From the NCBI GenBank assembly GCA_021442155.1, contig CM038217.1:148429143-148493142 (forward strand): 64,000 bases of DNA. Direction: 5' to 3'. Below the pieces are notes generated by a model that saw only the letters and a program-made list of their open reading frames with translations, searched no databases and was not told where the DNA came from. Positions 38,181-50,469 of the stretch are shown here, in pieces (the stretch's first letter is position 1; the number at the start of each line of letters is the position of its first letter). The DNA comes from Cymbidium sinense. Lineage: Eukaryota > Streptophyta > Magnoliopsida > Asparagales > Orchidaceae. The position numbers and the translations under genes are program-made.

Positions 38181-39010
38181 TTTGACCAAGTCATTTGACC
38201 CACTTAGCTCACTTGACCTAAAGTGACCTAAAGTACCCTTATGAGCTAAATTTTAATCTTAACCAAATTAGATTGAACCAAACTCACCTATCTCATCATG
38301 ATCCATTAATCATGGGATGATCAATCAATCAAATTAGGTCAAAATAAGAGGCCAAGTCAACACTTAACCAAAATCTAATATATAAAATTATATCATAGGC
38401 CAAATTGATTGAAATCTTTGATCTAAGTTCACTCATGACCTATGTTAGAACTTGACCAAACCAACATTTGAGCTAATTTAGATTGGTCACTTGACCAAAA
38501 ACAAAAGTCAAAATATGTCACTCAAAGACAAATTGATTGGAACCTATGGGTCAAGTTCATTCCAAATCACTTATGAAACTTGACTAAAGCCTCAATTGGC
38601 CAACTAGACCTAATTGAATTGACCTTGACCATGACTAAAGGTCATGTTGAGCCAATGAACTTAACTCAAATTGATTGGAAAAAAAGGTACCAATCCATTT
38701 CATATGACTAACCTAACCTAAACCTACCATTGACCTACCTCAAATAGGTCAAATGGGTTAAATAGGTCAACTTGACCCATTTGACCTAAATGAAGTCATA
38801 TGAGCTAAATTCAAAACTATACCAAATTGAATCAAACCAAAGCCACCAAAACATTTCAAATGGTCATATTAACTTGACCCAACCCTTGGTTTTACCCAAT
38901 TTGACTTATTGGTCAACTTGACCCAAGTTGACCCATTTTGACTAAATAGGTCAACATGAGCCAAACCATATCAAATGAATTCCAAATCTCATGAAACTTG
39001 GCCAAACCTG
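38181..39010. promoter_or_regulatory. TTGACC-rich block of unit C
   Basis: A run of TTGACC, TTGACT and GGTCAA words, for example six between 38900 and 38955. It is homologous to the cluster in unit A at 26.9 kb in reverse orientation. It is a candidate WRKY-responsive region, but also simply a low-complexity repeat. Confidence 0.45.
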
Positions 39011-41196
39011 GTTTTTACACATAACCAACATATCCAAAGTGGAAAAATAACAAAATGACCATTCTACCCCTAGGCCATAGAACAAATTTTGGCTTAATCC
39101 ATGGGTAATTTGGTCATGCCCTCTTCACATTCACTTGAGGCTTTCCAAAGCTCAAGGGGACCTAGGGAGAGTGTTGCACCAACTTAATGGGTTTGGGTCA
39201 GCCCATTGGTCCCTAGACCACCCGACCCTATGGGTCAAAATGCAAAATTCAAACTTCAGATCAAGCTGCATTCACAGCCTTATATGGGTTGACATTTAAG
39301 TAAACCCCATGCGATGTGATCTAAAGCGTCTACATCACATCCTTAGGGATTAGTTAAATGTCTTAATTAATTTCTATTAATATAGGGATCTTCTAAAATT
39401 CATAACTCCTTATAGAAAATTCAAAAAATTATGAAATAAAATCCTATGAAAGATAATTCAACCTAGGATATTTTAAAATTAATTTCAATGGGTTTTGAAT
39501 TATATTTTCCTTGAATTTGGGTTTTATTGGATAGTTTATTTTGTTAATTAATTTTTAATTAGGCCTCAGACTAATCCCAAATTTCTTGGATATGCTTTAG
39601 GGGATGACTTATGCCTCCCCTAATGTTTTTGGGATTTATTGAAGGCTTGATTTGAAGAATTGCATATAAATTTCTTAATTACCCTTTTTATGTAATTAAT
39701 AATAATTAAGGTATAATTAGTGATTTTAATCCATGATTTTGGTTGATCAAGATCAGATCCAGTAAGTAAGAGGTTTATGGAATATTTTTGGGGCATTTCT
39801 TCCCTAAACCCCTTTTCTCTTAATCTCCTCTTAATTAAGGTTAATTCTTTTATCCACTTAATTAATTTCTAAAATTCTAAAAGTTCCAACATTAACCTAT
39901 TATGGGTAGATGTTTAGGTGTTTAGCCTAAATTTAATTAAGAAAATCAAAACCCAATTCATAAGTATGAAGGGTGTTTTGAAATTATAAGCTAAACCCTT
40001 AGCTTAATTAACTTTTAATTGTAAGCCAAATTGCATTATGCCTCTTTCTTATTAGGTGCATTGCAAATTTAAATTCCTTGTTGGTTTTTTGTTATCTCAT
40101 TGGCTCATAATTACTTGGTTAATTATTCCAAGATGGTGTAGGTAAGGGTTAATTAAGTTACTTAATTCATACCTTAAACTAATTAATGCATAAAAATGGA
40201 TCTAATTATCTAAAAATTAAACAAAATATCAAACACATGTGGCAATGGGTTAGAAGCAGAAAACTCATCTCTTTTCAAAATTAAATCAAACTTCAACTAA
40301 ATAAAATTACTTTTAATTCACTTTGATTTATTTTAAACTTTTTATTCCATAAGAATATCGTTGATTTAAGTGAAGTGAACTTGTTTACATGCTTTCATTG
40401 CTGAATCTTTCCCCAACATGTTAAATTTGTATGTCATGTGATTTCATGCATTCTATTTTCAAATTCAATTTCAAATGAAATTGTTTACTTTATTCAAATT
40501 TGTATGTGTTGGTTAAAGTAGAAATATGAATGGCTATTATCACTACTAAATCTAATTTATTTTCAAAACACATAAATCAAATACCAAATATAAAAGTGTG
40601 CTACTTATACTTTAATTATAAGCTTGCATGTGAAAGAATATAAAGGTATGCTTAGCATAGGTTTTCTTTTTTTCTTATGTTGGTATAATTTTGAATAGGT
40701 GTTAGTAAGATATAGGGTTCATTTGAAAAGAACCTAACATTTACTTAATTCCATACCCTTTTCATCCCTATGCTATCACCTAAGAAGGGTTACGTATACT
40801 TGCATACATAAATTACATAAAAATAAAATGAATCCATAAATATAACTTTTGCATTCTTCTTTTTTATTTTATTTATTTTATACATATGTTTGTATTCAAG
40901 AAAAGTAGTATATTAGTCTACAAGGTTCTTAGTAAATAAGTAGTCTTGTATCTTATCATTTAATGGTTGTACTCACTTATGCCTTCTTACTTTCATGTGT
41001 GTATGTGAAAATTTGAATAGAAACCCTTTCTACTTAAGAAAAATCATATTTAACTTCTAAATTTCTTTAAAATGGATTACTTCATTAAATGTGTAAATTA
41101 ATACTCTTTTATATGTTGGTTATGCTTGTCCATCCATATGCATAAAGTGGTTTATACTTTGGTATGAATCCAAGACTATCCTTCTTTTCGTTGGCA

Positions 41197-43418
41197 CTTA
41201 GCTCATTTCATTCTTGAGTTGAGTTAGCTAACATCTTTAGGTTTTAGGACCGCATTCCTTATTGGTCTTAAAACCCCCGTTGGGTCCTCTAATGGGTAAA
41301 ATGAAAAGATCTAAATAAAAAGATAAAAATATTTTAAAGACTTCCTCCTTATCATTTTCATGATAAGGAAAGGTTCATCCTAAAATAACAAATCTTCCAT
41401 AAAGAACTTTGCTTTTCAAAAATGCACTTAATAAAATATTTTCCACAAAATTTTATCACCCTCATTTTGATAATTCTCATAATTGTTACATGTAGGGATT
41501 TTCAAAAATAAAACTAATAACATTTTCCAAAAGCACAAATGAACATCTTCTTTAAATTCTTTTTGAGGAAGATTTCATTTTCAAAATAAAATGAATAATC
41601 ATATTTTCCAAAAATCACAATCATTATCATAAAGTTTTTAAAATCACACATGAATTTCTTTATTTAATACAGTGACACTTATTGAATGGAAAGTTCATTT
41701 CCAAACAAAACTAAACTTTTCAAAAAGCACATATGAACGCCTTCATTTTATATACTCAAATCTATTAAATGAAGATTTTATTCCCAACTTAAAATAAAAT
41801 ATCTTTTAGGAAATCTCACTTGAACATATCTCTCATATGTCATAAGTTGGAATTCCTCTCTTTCAAAAAGCAACAATCACACGCAAAACTCAACATTTCA
41901 TATTTCAAAAATAAGATTGATCTCCATTCTACATACCTAAATTTGTTAAATGGAAGTCCCTTTTTTAAAAATTAAAACTTCAACAATCATATTTCAAATC
42001 TTTCAAAACACATTTGGAACTTCATTTAACATACCCAAATTTGTTAAGTGAAGTCTCCAAATCCAAAATTCAAAATTTTCAAACACATTTAGAACTTCAT
42101 TTAACATACCCAAATTTGTTAAGTGAAGTCTCCAAATTTAAAATCCAACAAATTTTTTTTTTTCAAACATACATTTGGAACTTCATTTAGCATAGCCAGA
42201 TTTTCTAAGTGAAGTTTCCAAATCAAAAATCAACAATCATATTTCTAAATTTTCAAAGCACATTTGGAACTTCATTTAACATACCCAAATTTGTTAAGTG
42301 AAGTCTCCAAATTCAAAATCCAAAAAATTTCTAAACACATTTGGAACCTTACTTAACATACCCAAATTTGTTAAGTGGAGTCTCCAAATCCCAAAATCAT
42401 CATTTTTTAAAACATATTTTGGAACTTCATTTAACATACCTAAATTTATTAAGTGAAGTCTCCAAATCCAAAATCCAAAAAATTTCAAAGACATATTTGG
42501 AACTTCATTTGGCATACTCTAATTTGCTAAAATTTAAACAAAATCAAACATTTTTCAAAACATATTTTGGACTTCACCAACATACTTAAATTTGCTAAGT
42601 GAAGTTTCCAAATCAAAACCAAAAACAATTTTGAAACTTCTTCCTTAGCATACCAAATTTGCTAAGAAGTTTCCATTTTCAAAACCAGTTAAATCAAAAT
42701 TTTGAACACACCATTCAATTTCATTTAGCATACTCAAATTTGCTAAGTGAAATTTCCATTTCACAAAATTAAGTGGGACTTCATCTTTTGCATACCAAAT
42801 TTGCTAAAGTTGAATCTCCACTTTCAAAACACCTTAAAAACAAAACAAAACACTTAGGATTCCCTTAGCATACCAAATTTTTTAAGGATCCTATCCTTTT
42901 CAAAAATTAAAACATTCCAAACAAAAATGAAACACTTAGGATTTTCTTAGCATACCTAATTTTGCTAAGAATCCTATGTTGAAAAATAAAATAAAACAAA
43001 ACACACTTGGATTCTTCTCTTAGCATTCTTAAATTTGCTAAGCAAGAACTCCAAATTTTTTCAAAATTAAAACAAAATTCACAAAAAAGAAACAATCATT
43101 CTCAAACACTTCACTTAGCATATCTAAATTTGCTAAGTAAGTAAAATTTCAAAACAATCAAACAAAAATAAAATCAATTTGACCCTTACTTTAACATACC
43201 TAAATTTGTTAAAGGAAAGGGTTCTCAAATCAAAAATTCAAATTCAAAATAAATAGTGAACCTATGGAAGCATCATTATCAAAAAATTTGGATCCTTATT
43301 TCAACATACCTAAATTTGTTGAAGTTGGATTCATATTCAAATTCTTCTTTCAATCAATCTTCTCAAATCCATTTGAACCCCACTTAATACTTCCAAGTCG
43401 TTGGATGTGGGTTCAAAT
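41197..43418 (+). repeat. Leader array of about 25 tandem hairpins
   Basis: Spacing is about 60-130 bp. A typical unit is ACTTCATTTAACA - taccсaaattt-like loop - TGTTAAGTGAAGT. Clear examples: 41240-41275, 41341-41374, 41919-41960, 42014-42060, 42089-42135, 42264-42310, 42419-42466, 42632-42674, 42717-42756, 42773-42821, 42854-42892, 42936-42975, 43007-43053, 43182-43223, 43288-43332 and 43371-43418. The loop word (A/G)CATACC(C/T)AAATTTG is largely constant while stems vary and remain paired. The array lies directly before the gag start at 43539. Open frames across it on both strands (for example 42294-42589) are translations of the repeat. See findings for covarying stems. Confidence 0.85.
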
Positions 43419-43538
43419 TTTCAAATTCAAAATTCAAAAATCTATGGAGACAGAAATACGTTACAAGTTCATTTCTCATTGCAGATTCTTTACAATCAGT
43501 GCAGCATAGTTTAGTTTTAGCTTATTATAGTTTTGGAA

Positions 43539-46500
43539 ATGGCTGGTTCTCAGAAGTTTGTCTTTACCTTCCCACACGATATGGATCTGGCTTTTGATCA
43601 GGCTGACTTCCCTGTCTGGACCATACCCACCTGATTCACTTTGGTAGGATTTGAGGGGAGCGGGATTACTTGAGGGCATTCCCTCACAATAGAGGACCAA
43701 GGTGAGGCGAAGCGATCATCAAAATAGACTTACCCTCTAATTCTAATGTCTCGTCACTGAAGAGGAAAGCTGTGGCAGTACCACAGACTTTAGTTGTTAC
43801 AGTGTCGTACCGAGTACCAGCTCTAGTTTTAGTTCTTCTCGGAGTTGCTCATGTTTCCCCAGTGAGTGCTAGTACCTTACCATCTGTACCCTCTAAGGGG
43901 AAGGCTCCCCTAGTCCCACGACTTACCTCCCCTACATTTGAGTATGGATCTAGCTCGTACTCCTCCCATCCTACTCATACCCAGCGTAGGAACAAGAATC
44001 GCATGATCAAGCGGTATCACTTTTTAATAGCTAGGGAGTTGGAGGCAGCAACTCGATCAACCATGGATGAGTCTCCCATTGTCACTTCACCACCGGTTAT
44101 AGAAAACCATTTCCATCCTCTCTCTGGATCAAAAAGAGAGGATGTCAGGAGGATCCGTTCATCACCTCCTCCAGTGGTGCAATGTCCAGTTTCCGCGGAG
44201 GTCGGCCCTCCTCGATCTATTTTCGCCGGTAGGTGGAGCATCGGACACTCGAGCACGACACAGTTTGATCTTAGATCTCTTATCCCCTAGAGCATAGGGA
44301 GGCAAATTTGTCAGGAGAGGGTTCGTGAGGCCCATACAGCCAACATTACTAACAGGGAGCGATGTAGGTTCAGTCGTCCACTTCTACTTTGATTGATTTT
44401 CTAGCACGGCGTGCTACCCACGCTGACCATACTAATAGTATTCTTCTTACTAGGACTAGCCACCATAGGAGAACAGTTTCTGTGCTTAGAGAGTCAGTGG
44501 TGTCTCTACCCCACTACTATACCCCTCGTCCTCCATCGCCAGTACAAGTTACAGCATCTCCCATTCCATCTAAGGCCATGAAGGCCGCATCCGGGGAAAA
44601 GTACACCCCATTGGTGATCCAACTACGGCAAGGGATCCTACCCCTTCTACAGCACCCATTATGGTAGGGCCAAGCTCTCCTACTTGACCTTCTAGTGGTG
44701 CGGAAGGAGTGGCAACCCCAAAGCATCGTGGTCATACCTTCACCAACTCCACCCATATAGCCGGATGTGGAGATGGTGATAGTTATTACGGATATTCCAA
44801 ATGATAGTTCAACTAGACCAGTGGTAGAGGAACATCCTAGGATTGTTACCCCTCTTATAGCTAGTAGCAGTCGGGAGTGTCATTCATCTAGTGAGTATAG
44901 TCCACACAAGATTGACTCTCCAATGATAGGTGAGTCGGTGCCTCTCACTGCACGATAGTGATCACACCGGTCAGCCTAAACTGTTTGTACTTATTGAGTT
45001 GGATCATTCCTTAGATGAGTTAGTTGCATATTATTTCATGGAGAAGAAGGAGATCTTGGGGTACTCCTGGTCGGATGAAGATAGAGTCAGCTTCTATCCC
45101 AACGAAGATAATTTGATGGGGGATTCAGCTGGAGTCTGCATGGTTGACACTAGAGGATCTCTTTTTAGGGAACAACAGGCCATGGAAGGTGATGAGGTTG
45201 ATCAAGAAGACATCGCAAAATTAGCCTAACACCTCCGACATCAGTTGAGGCAGAAGGATGAGCAGATTGATAGGATGTCACATTAGTTGCAGGACTTATT
45301 AGCAGCAGTGTAAGTACTTCAGAAACAAGTTTGTCTAGTTCATCTTACTATAGTCGATGTCAATCAGCCTGAGTTAGTGCATGTCTTGGATCCAGTCAAG
45401 ACTCTACCTTTCGTTAAGCAAGGTAGCACTAGCATGTATAGGAAGGTAGTAGAGAGTACCTCCATACAAGAAAAGGACATAAAATCCATGGTTGAGCAGC
45501 AGGTGAAGAAAGCTTTGGCTCAAGCCCGGGTAGGATCATCGATTCTAAAGGGTAGACCCTACCTAGAGGAATTCGATGTTATCCAATATCCCAAGGGTTT
45601 CATGCCTCCTTCCTTTAAAAGCTTTGATGGCAGTGGAAACCCAAGGCGGCACATAGCTCACTTCAGGGCTAATTATTACAACGCAAGTGGTAGAGATGCT
45701 TTACTCTTCCGCCTTTTCGTTAGTAGCCTAGCAGGTATTACTTTTGATTGGTATGCTGAACTGCCCAATGGTTCAATAAAGATGTTTGCTGAGTTAGAGC
45801 AAATCTGCATTAAGAAGTTTGATGGAGCTCAGCAAAGGGTTACTGTAGGTGATCTCATTGTAACGCAATATGACTCCGGTGAGTCACTTGTTGATTATAT
45901 TCTCCGATGGTGTAACCTGAGTATGAAGTGTGAACCACAACTATCTGAATAGCATGCCATTGAGATTCTCTTGAAGAATATCCATGGCCTGGTCTCCTTC
46001 ATGCTTAAGGATTTCACTATCAAGATATTTGAGAAGCTAATCAACAAGGCGGCTAGTCTATAAGGAGAGGCCAAATAGTTATCTTTTCAAGACCAGTTAC
46101 CTAAGCAAAAGTCCTAAAAGATCTATGAGAAGAAACTTGAGCAATAGCAGTGGTTGACAAGGGGAAGAAGCCATCTAGAGATCATTTTGAGAGACCATGA
46201 CCTTAGCAAGATCCACCTCCTTTGCCACCATGAGGCCATCGCCTCCACCACGCCTCCACGGCCGATAGTTACCACCTCCCCATACCACGCGGTGGCATGC
46301 ATATCCTCCACCAAGTAGCTTTGGTCCACCTCCTCTTTTAGATAAGTTAAATAAATCTTATTCTTTTAAGAGGGAGGTAATCAGGAAAATCTTTAAGAAC
46401 CTCTTAAAGAAACCTGATTTCCAGCTACCCGAGCCTAGGATACTAGAGCAAGTAGGCAAAAGTCATGATCTAAACTTTTTCCCTTACCACCGTATGCTAT

Positions 46501-46640
46501 TTTGGAGGATTGCTTCACATTCAAGGACTAGCTTAAACACAGTTTCAAGATCGACATTGTAGTTATCTCAAAGGAATACCTTGTGGAATAACCTTCCAGT
46601 TCCATTAGAGTAATCCTTGGGGATACAAGTGATCCTTCCA
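43539..46640 (+). pseudogene. gag: Tat-lineage gag pseudogene
   Basis: The ATG at 43539 opens MAGSQKFVFTFPHD and is followed by a stop at its 33rd codon. A frameshifted continuation (from about 43706) is open to 44290 and Ser/Pro-rich. More open pieces follow (44389-45229), including an acidic stretch. The capsid domain lies in the open frame 45377-45952: KGFMPPSFKSFDGSGNPRRH, then FDWYAELPNGSI and SLVDYILRWCNLSMKC, the retrotransposon-gag pattern typical of Tat elements. Its end continues in a broken frame (IHGLVSFMLKDFTIKIFEKL, about 45980). Near 46460-46600 are YHRML and, shifted, EDCFTFKD, the spacer that precedes the protease in relatives. The gag product would coat the RNA; at least several stops make this copy dead. 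Confidence 0.85.
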
Positions 46641-47199
46641 AAACTAAAGAAAGTTGGACATTTCAAGTTTGCAAGTTTTCAGTGCTAACTCTAGGAAAGT
46701 GGGAGCTCTGTAGTAGCACATGTATCGGCCCACGATAGCCCTTTAGCTCAGCCACCGACCGTGTCCAACCTCTAGCCTTCAGTTGCAGCTTCCACACCGA
46801 TGACTTCTTCCATTTTAGCTCTTCTATTTCTTCTACTAGTAGAACTCTTGTATCAATAGATAAGGGCATCAAATCCCTTACTCCACTCACTCTACTTGAC
46901 TTCTACTTTGTACCTCCAAATAATTCCAATAAATTGAAGAATAAAGCTAATTTAAATTACACTGTGTCACTTCTGATAGGTTGTCTTCTTCTATTCCCAA
47001 TGATAACTCTTCAAGTATAATTAACTATAATGATTTTGATCTTCCTCTTTCTAATTTGAGTTAGACTTTTTGACTCAATACTACGGGTTCACCTCTTGAG
47101 ATAGACTTGGAATCATCCGATTCTGAGAGTCCCATAGGAGAAGTTGTAGGTGAGCCTGAAGTGTAAGTAGAACCTTCCACCACCTTGCCTCAAGAGATC

Positions 47200-47990
47200 A
47201 CTAAAGTCAACTTTCGTAGTGGCAAGGTTCTACCTTCTAGGGCAACACCTCAAGATAGAGGAATATAAGTTATTGATACTATAGATCGAGAAGCACTTCC
47301 ACAGGATGCTCCACCCTTGGATATGCTTGTGGAAGACCAAATGGTACAATGTCCTTTCTCATCTAAGAAAGTTGTCATCTAAGCTAAGCATATATGATAC
47401 CCTTGTCTTATCTAAAGAGATGAGGGAATCACTAATCAAGGCCCTCCTTGATCCTAAAATATGCTTAGCTCAGTTGATCGCTGTAGGTGAGGAAGCACAT
47501 TATACAAAAGAAGTTGAAGGGATCACCTTCACAGATGAAGACCTTCTACTAGGGGACTTGGAGCACAACCTTCCCCTCTACATCACAGTCGGCATGGACA
47601 GGTTTAGACTCGTCAAAATTCTCATGGATTAAGGTACATCGGTGAACATTATGAGTCTAAAGACCCTTGCCTATTTGAAGATCGACATCTCTACGCTCCA
47701 AGGAGATGGGATAATGTTAAGAGGATTCAATGATCAAGGTGAGCGAGCTTTAGGTTCTATGGTGTTACCTTTGGAGATAGGTGACTGGAAGACTGAAGCT
47801 ATGTTCTACATCATTAAATCAAATTCTTCTTTCACTGTTTTGCTTGGTAGGCCTTGGATACATCGGAACAAGATCGTTCCATCCTCCATTAGTGCATTGA
47901 GTTCAAAAAAGATGAAATTGAATACTGTGTCAACGGAGATGAAAATCCATTTTCAGTTAGACAGGTTGAGATTTATGAGGATGTGACCTA
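47200..47990 (+). pseudogene. Tat-lineage aspartic protease pseudogene
   Basis: Two open frames, 47306-47632 and 47642-47986, are separated only by one stop. The first reads GITFTDEDLLLGDLEHNLPL and ends KILMD; the second begins after the stop with GTSVNIMS. The stop therefore falls inside the catalytic D-x-G motif. The second half has VLLGRPWIHRNKIVPSS, the conserved flap-to-end motif of these proteases. Everything else is well kept, so the nonsense change may be relatively recent compared with the gag damage. It lies upstream of RT in the usual order. Confidence 0.85.
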
Positions 47991-48097
47991 TTATCTTCCT
48001 CAAAATACCATTTCTCATGAACTTAGACAAAATTTAAATGCAAGTACAAAAGAAAAAGAAAATATAAAAGAAAATGAAAAGAAAAATAAAAGCCTAA

Positions 48098-48319
48098 GTG
48101 AGCAAGAAAGGGAGAATTGAAGAAGAAATAGATCAGTATATCCCATTCCATCCACAGTTCATTCCATCATATGGACATGTGGGTAGGGTGGCTCAACCTC
48201 CACCAGGCAGAGGCAGAGGTAGAAATAGAGGTAGTTCTAGAGATGGGAGACCCCCTAGTTGGCCTTCAACCAATAGAGGTCGTGTTCAATTCATAGGAGT
48301 ACCCCTACTATCCAAATAG
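48098..48319 (+). pseudogene. Short Arg/Gly/Pro-rich linker between protease and RT
   Basis: An open frame of 73 codons. It contains PPPGRGRGRNRGSSRDGRPPSW, a basic RG-rich tract that would bind nucleic acid, within a larger decayed region between protease and RT. I do not know a named domain for it. It probably belongs to the polyprotein and not to a separate gene. Confidence 0.4.
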
Positions 48320-48808
48320 ACTTAGAATCCAGCTCGAAGGATGAGTCTAATAGTATACCAGCCAACCCCTCTCAGTGGGTTCCATTGGAGGTGAATTTTG
48401 ATCCAGACAGAGACGAAGACCAGGCTTCCAAGCAAAGCAAAGTATTCGAATCTAGATTATGTGAAACTATTTTGCAAGTTTGGAACCTTAGTTCTTACCT
48501 CACTTACATATGAGAAAGTTGAAGGTTTAGTAGTTAAGAAAGTCTGTAAGTCTTCTAGTTACATGAAGCAGAAGGAGTTCTTTTGGGATCATCCTCCTCA
48601 AGCCCTGAAGTTGATGTAGAGCTTGAGGAAGATACTTTTAAAGAATTAATGGATTTACCTTTTGATTTTTACTCACCTTGTGTTCAAAATCTTATACAAA
48701 AAGGTTTAGTTCTTCACACATGGTCCAAGCATAGGTCAAAATACTGAGAAGCTATAGAGCAACATAGGCAGGGAAGCATAATCAAGAGCAGGACTAGGAT
48801 TCGATATA

Positions 48809-50430
48809 GTGGGTTCGATCAATAACGAAGATTACTGCCTAGTTGTTACCAACCATTTGGAGTCTGATAGTTTCTTCTCACACATCCCCAACTCTTATGA
48901 GAATGTGTGTTTAGAAATCTCAGATGATCTCCAAGTCAAAGAGGTACTGCCAGAATTTGAAGAGAAGATTCATTCAATAATATACAAGCTTAAAGAAATC
49001 AACCTCAGGATAAAAGAAAATCCACACCCGACATACATCAGTTTGTTGTTAAATGAAGAAGAAGCCAATGACTTAGTTAGTCTATTAACTGAGTTTAAAG
49101 ACTGCTTCAGATGGAGTTATGAAGAAATGCTCGAATTATCTCTTGATGTAGTAGTCCACAAGCTACCAATAGACCCTAACGTTACCCCTATTAAATAAGC
49201 TCCTAGAAACATGTGATTAGAAATTAAACAATAGGTCATTTCTGAAGTCAAGAAACTGATCGATACTAATTTCATTAGGGAAGAGAAATATCCTACCTGG
49301 TTAGCTAGTGTCATTCCAGGAAATAAGAAGAATGGCCAAATACGCATTTGCATCGATTTTAGGCACTTAAATAAGGCATATCCTAAGGATGAGTTTCCTC
49401 TTTCTATACCAGAGTTAATGGTGGACATTGCCTCATGTCATACAATTTTCTCTTTCATGGATGGGTCATCTGGCTATAACCAGATTAAGATGTCTTCCGA
49501 AGATGAAAGAAACACTTCTTTCTAAACCCCGATCGAAATCGTCTATTATAGGGTCATGCCTTTTGGCCTTAAAAATGTTGGTGCTACATACAAATGGGCC
49601 ATGACTCAGATCTTCAACAAACTCATCCATCATTAGGTTGAGTGTTATGTTGATGATCTAGTAGTCAAGAGCAGAGAAAATAAAGACCATCTCTTTGACT
49701 TTAGAGTAGTTTTTGAATGGTTAAATAATATAACCTCCAAATGAATTCCCTGAAGTGTGCAATCGGAGTAGCTTTGAGAAAATTCTATGGGTTTGTTGTC
49801 CGACAACAGGGAATAGAAATAGATCTAGAAAAGATCAAGGCTATCTTAAAAATGCCACCTCCTAAGATTTTAACTCAACTCAGATCTTTCTAAGAATGGT
49901 TGACATATCTAAGGCACTTTATCTCAAACAAATCGGGAGATGCAAGCCATTTTTAGCACTTGTCAAAAAGGATGCTAAGTTTAAATGGGTTGACAAGTGC
50001 CAGCATATTTTGAGGATATCAAAGAGTACTTAGTGAAGCCACCAGTTCTAGCAGTCCCTATCCCAAGAAGGTCACTCATCCTTTACACTGCTGCATTGGA
50101 TGACTCTCTCTTGGCTGTTGGCCTAAGCCGATGAAGGAAAAGAGCGCACTACTACCTCAATCATCATCGATCCCTGTTGAAACTATCCACCTATTGAAAC
50201 AGCTTTGATGTTTGCTTCCCAAAAGCTATGACACTACATGCTTTCTCATAAGGTGAACTTGATCTCCTGAACTAATCCACTACAGTATCTCATGACATGA
50301 CCAATGCTTCTGAATGTTTGGCTCGTCGGTCCATGATACTCTCGCAGTTTGATATCACATTCGTACCCCTCTGTGCGGTAAAAGGACACCATAATTGGAT
50401 TTCTTAGCAGCACACCCACTTCTTGTTGAT
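48809..50430 (+). pseudogene. pol: Tat-lineage reverse transcriptase and first RNase H pseudogene
   Basis: The open frame 48809-49198 holds the RT lead-in: NPHPTYISLLLNEEE, FRWSYEEML and VHKLPIDPNV. After a stop, RT continues with KLIDTNFIREEKYPTWLASV, ICIDFRHLNKAYPKDEFPL, FSFMDGSSGYNQI, VMPFGLKNVGATY and the catalytic YVDD at 49646-49657. The 3' part reads GIEIDLEKIKAILKMPPP, the usual connection domain. The first RNase H region (about 50030-50430) is badly decayed and recognised only by position and pieces such as FLAAHPL. In a live element this unit would make the cDNA. Confidence 0.87.
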
Positions 50431-50469
50431 TCTCCGCTTAGTGATGATCTCCCCGATGATCAAATCATG

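Larger units (their letters stand above)
36667..41125 (+). repeat. Terminal unit C (5' LTR-like)
   Basis: It is the reverse complement in content of units A and B. The similarity can be followed from 36667 through the ~178 bp repeats (37.0-37.9 kb), the TTGACC block (38.2-39.0 kb), a hairpin GATGTGAT...ATCACATC (39315-39343) and the AT-rich block. It fades at about 41125. The last ~1.3 kb that units A, B and D have is missing, so C is either truncated there or joined to the leader by recombination. Confidence 0.7.

Noticed and set aside
42294..42589. Overlapping open frames on both strands with repeated LHL..L and KFFGF motifs
   Set aside because: They are translations of the hairpin repeat; periodicity of the DNA explains the protein repeats.
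41197..43418. CRISPR-like array of palindromic repeats
   Set aside because: The repeats vary in the stem and not in the spacers, spacing is irregular, there are no cas genes, and the setting is a plant retrotransposon leader.
44389..44667. Separate small gene in the gag region
   Set aside because: Its position and Ser/Pro-rich composition fit the broken gag N-terminal region, so it is counted as part of that pseudogene.
44017..44756. Minus-strand frames opposite the gag region
   Set aside because: They are antisense shadows of the Ser/Pro-rich gag pieces.
46123..46890. Minus-strand frames of 68 and 75 codons
   Set aside because: They lie opposite the gag-protease spacer, which is readable on the plus strand in frameshifted pieces.
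49117..49428. 103-codon minus-strand frame
   Set aside because: It is antisense to the RT palm motifs, which are clear on the plus strand.
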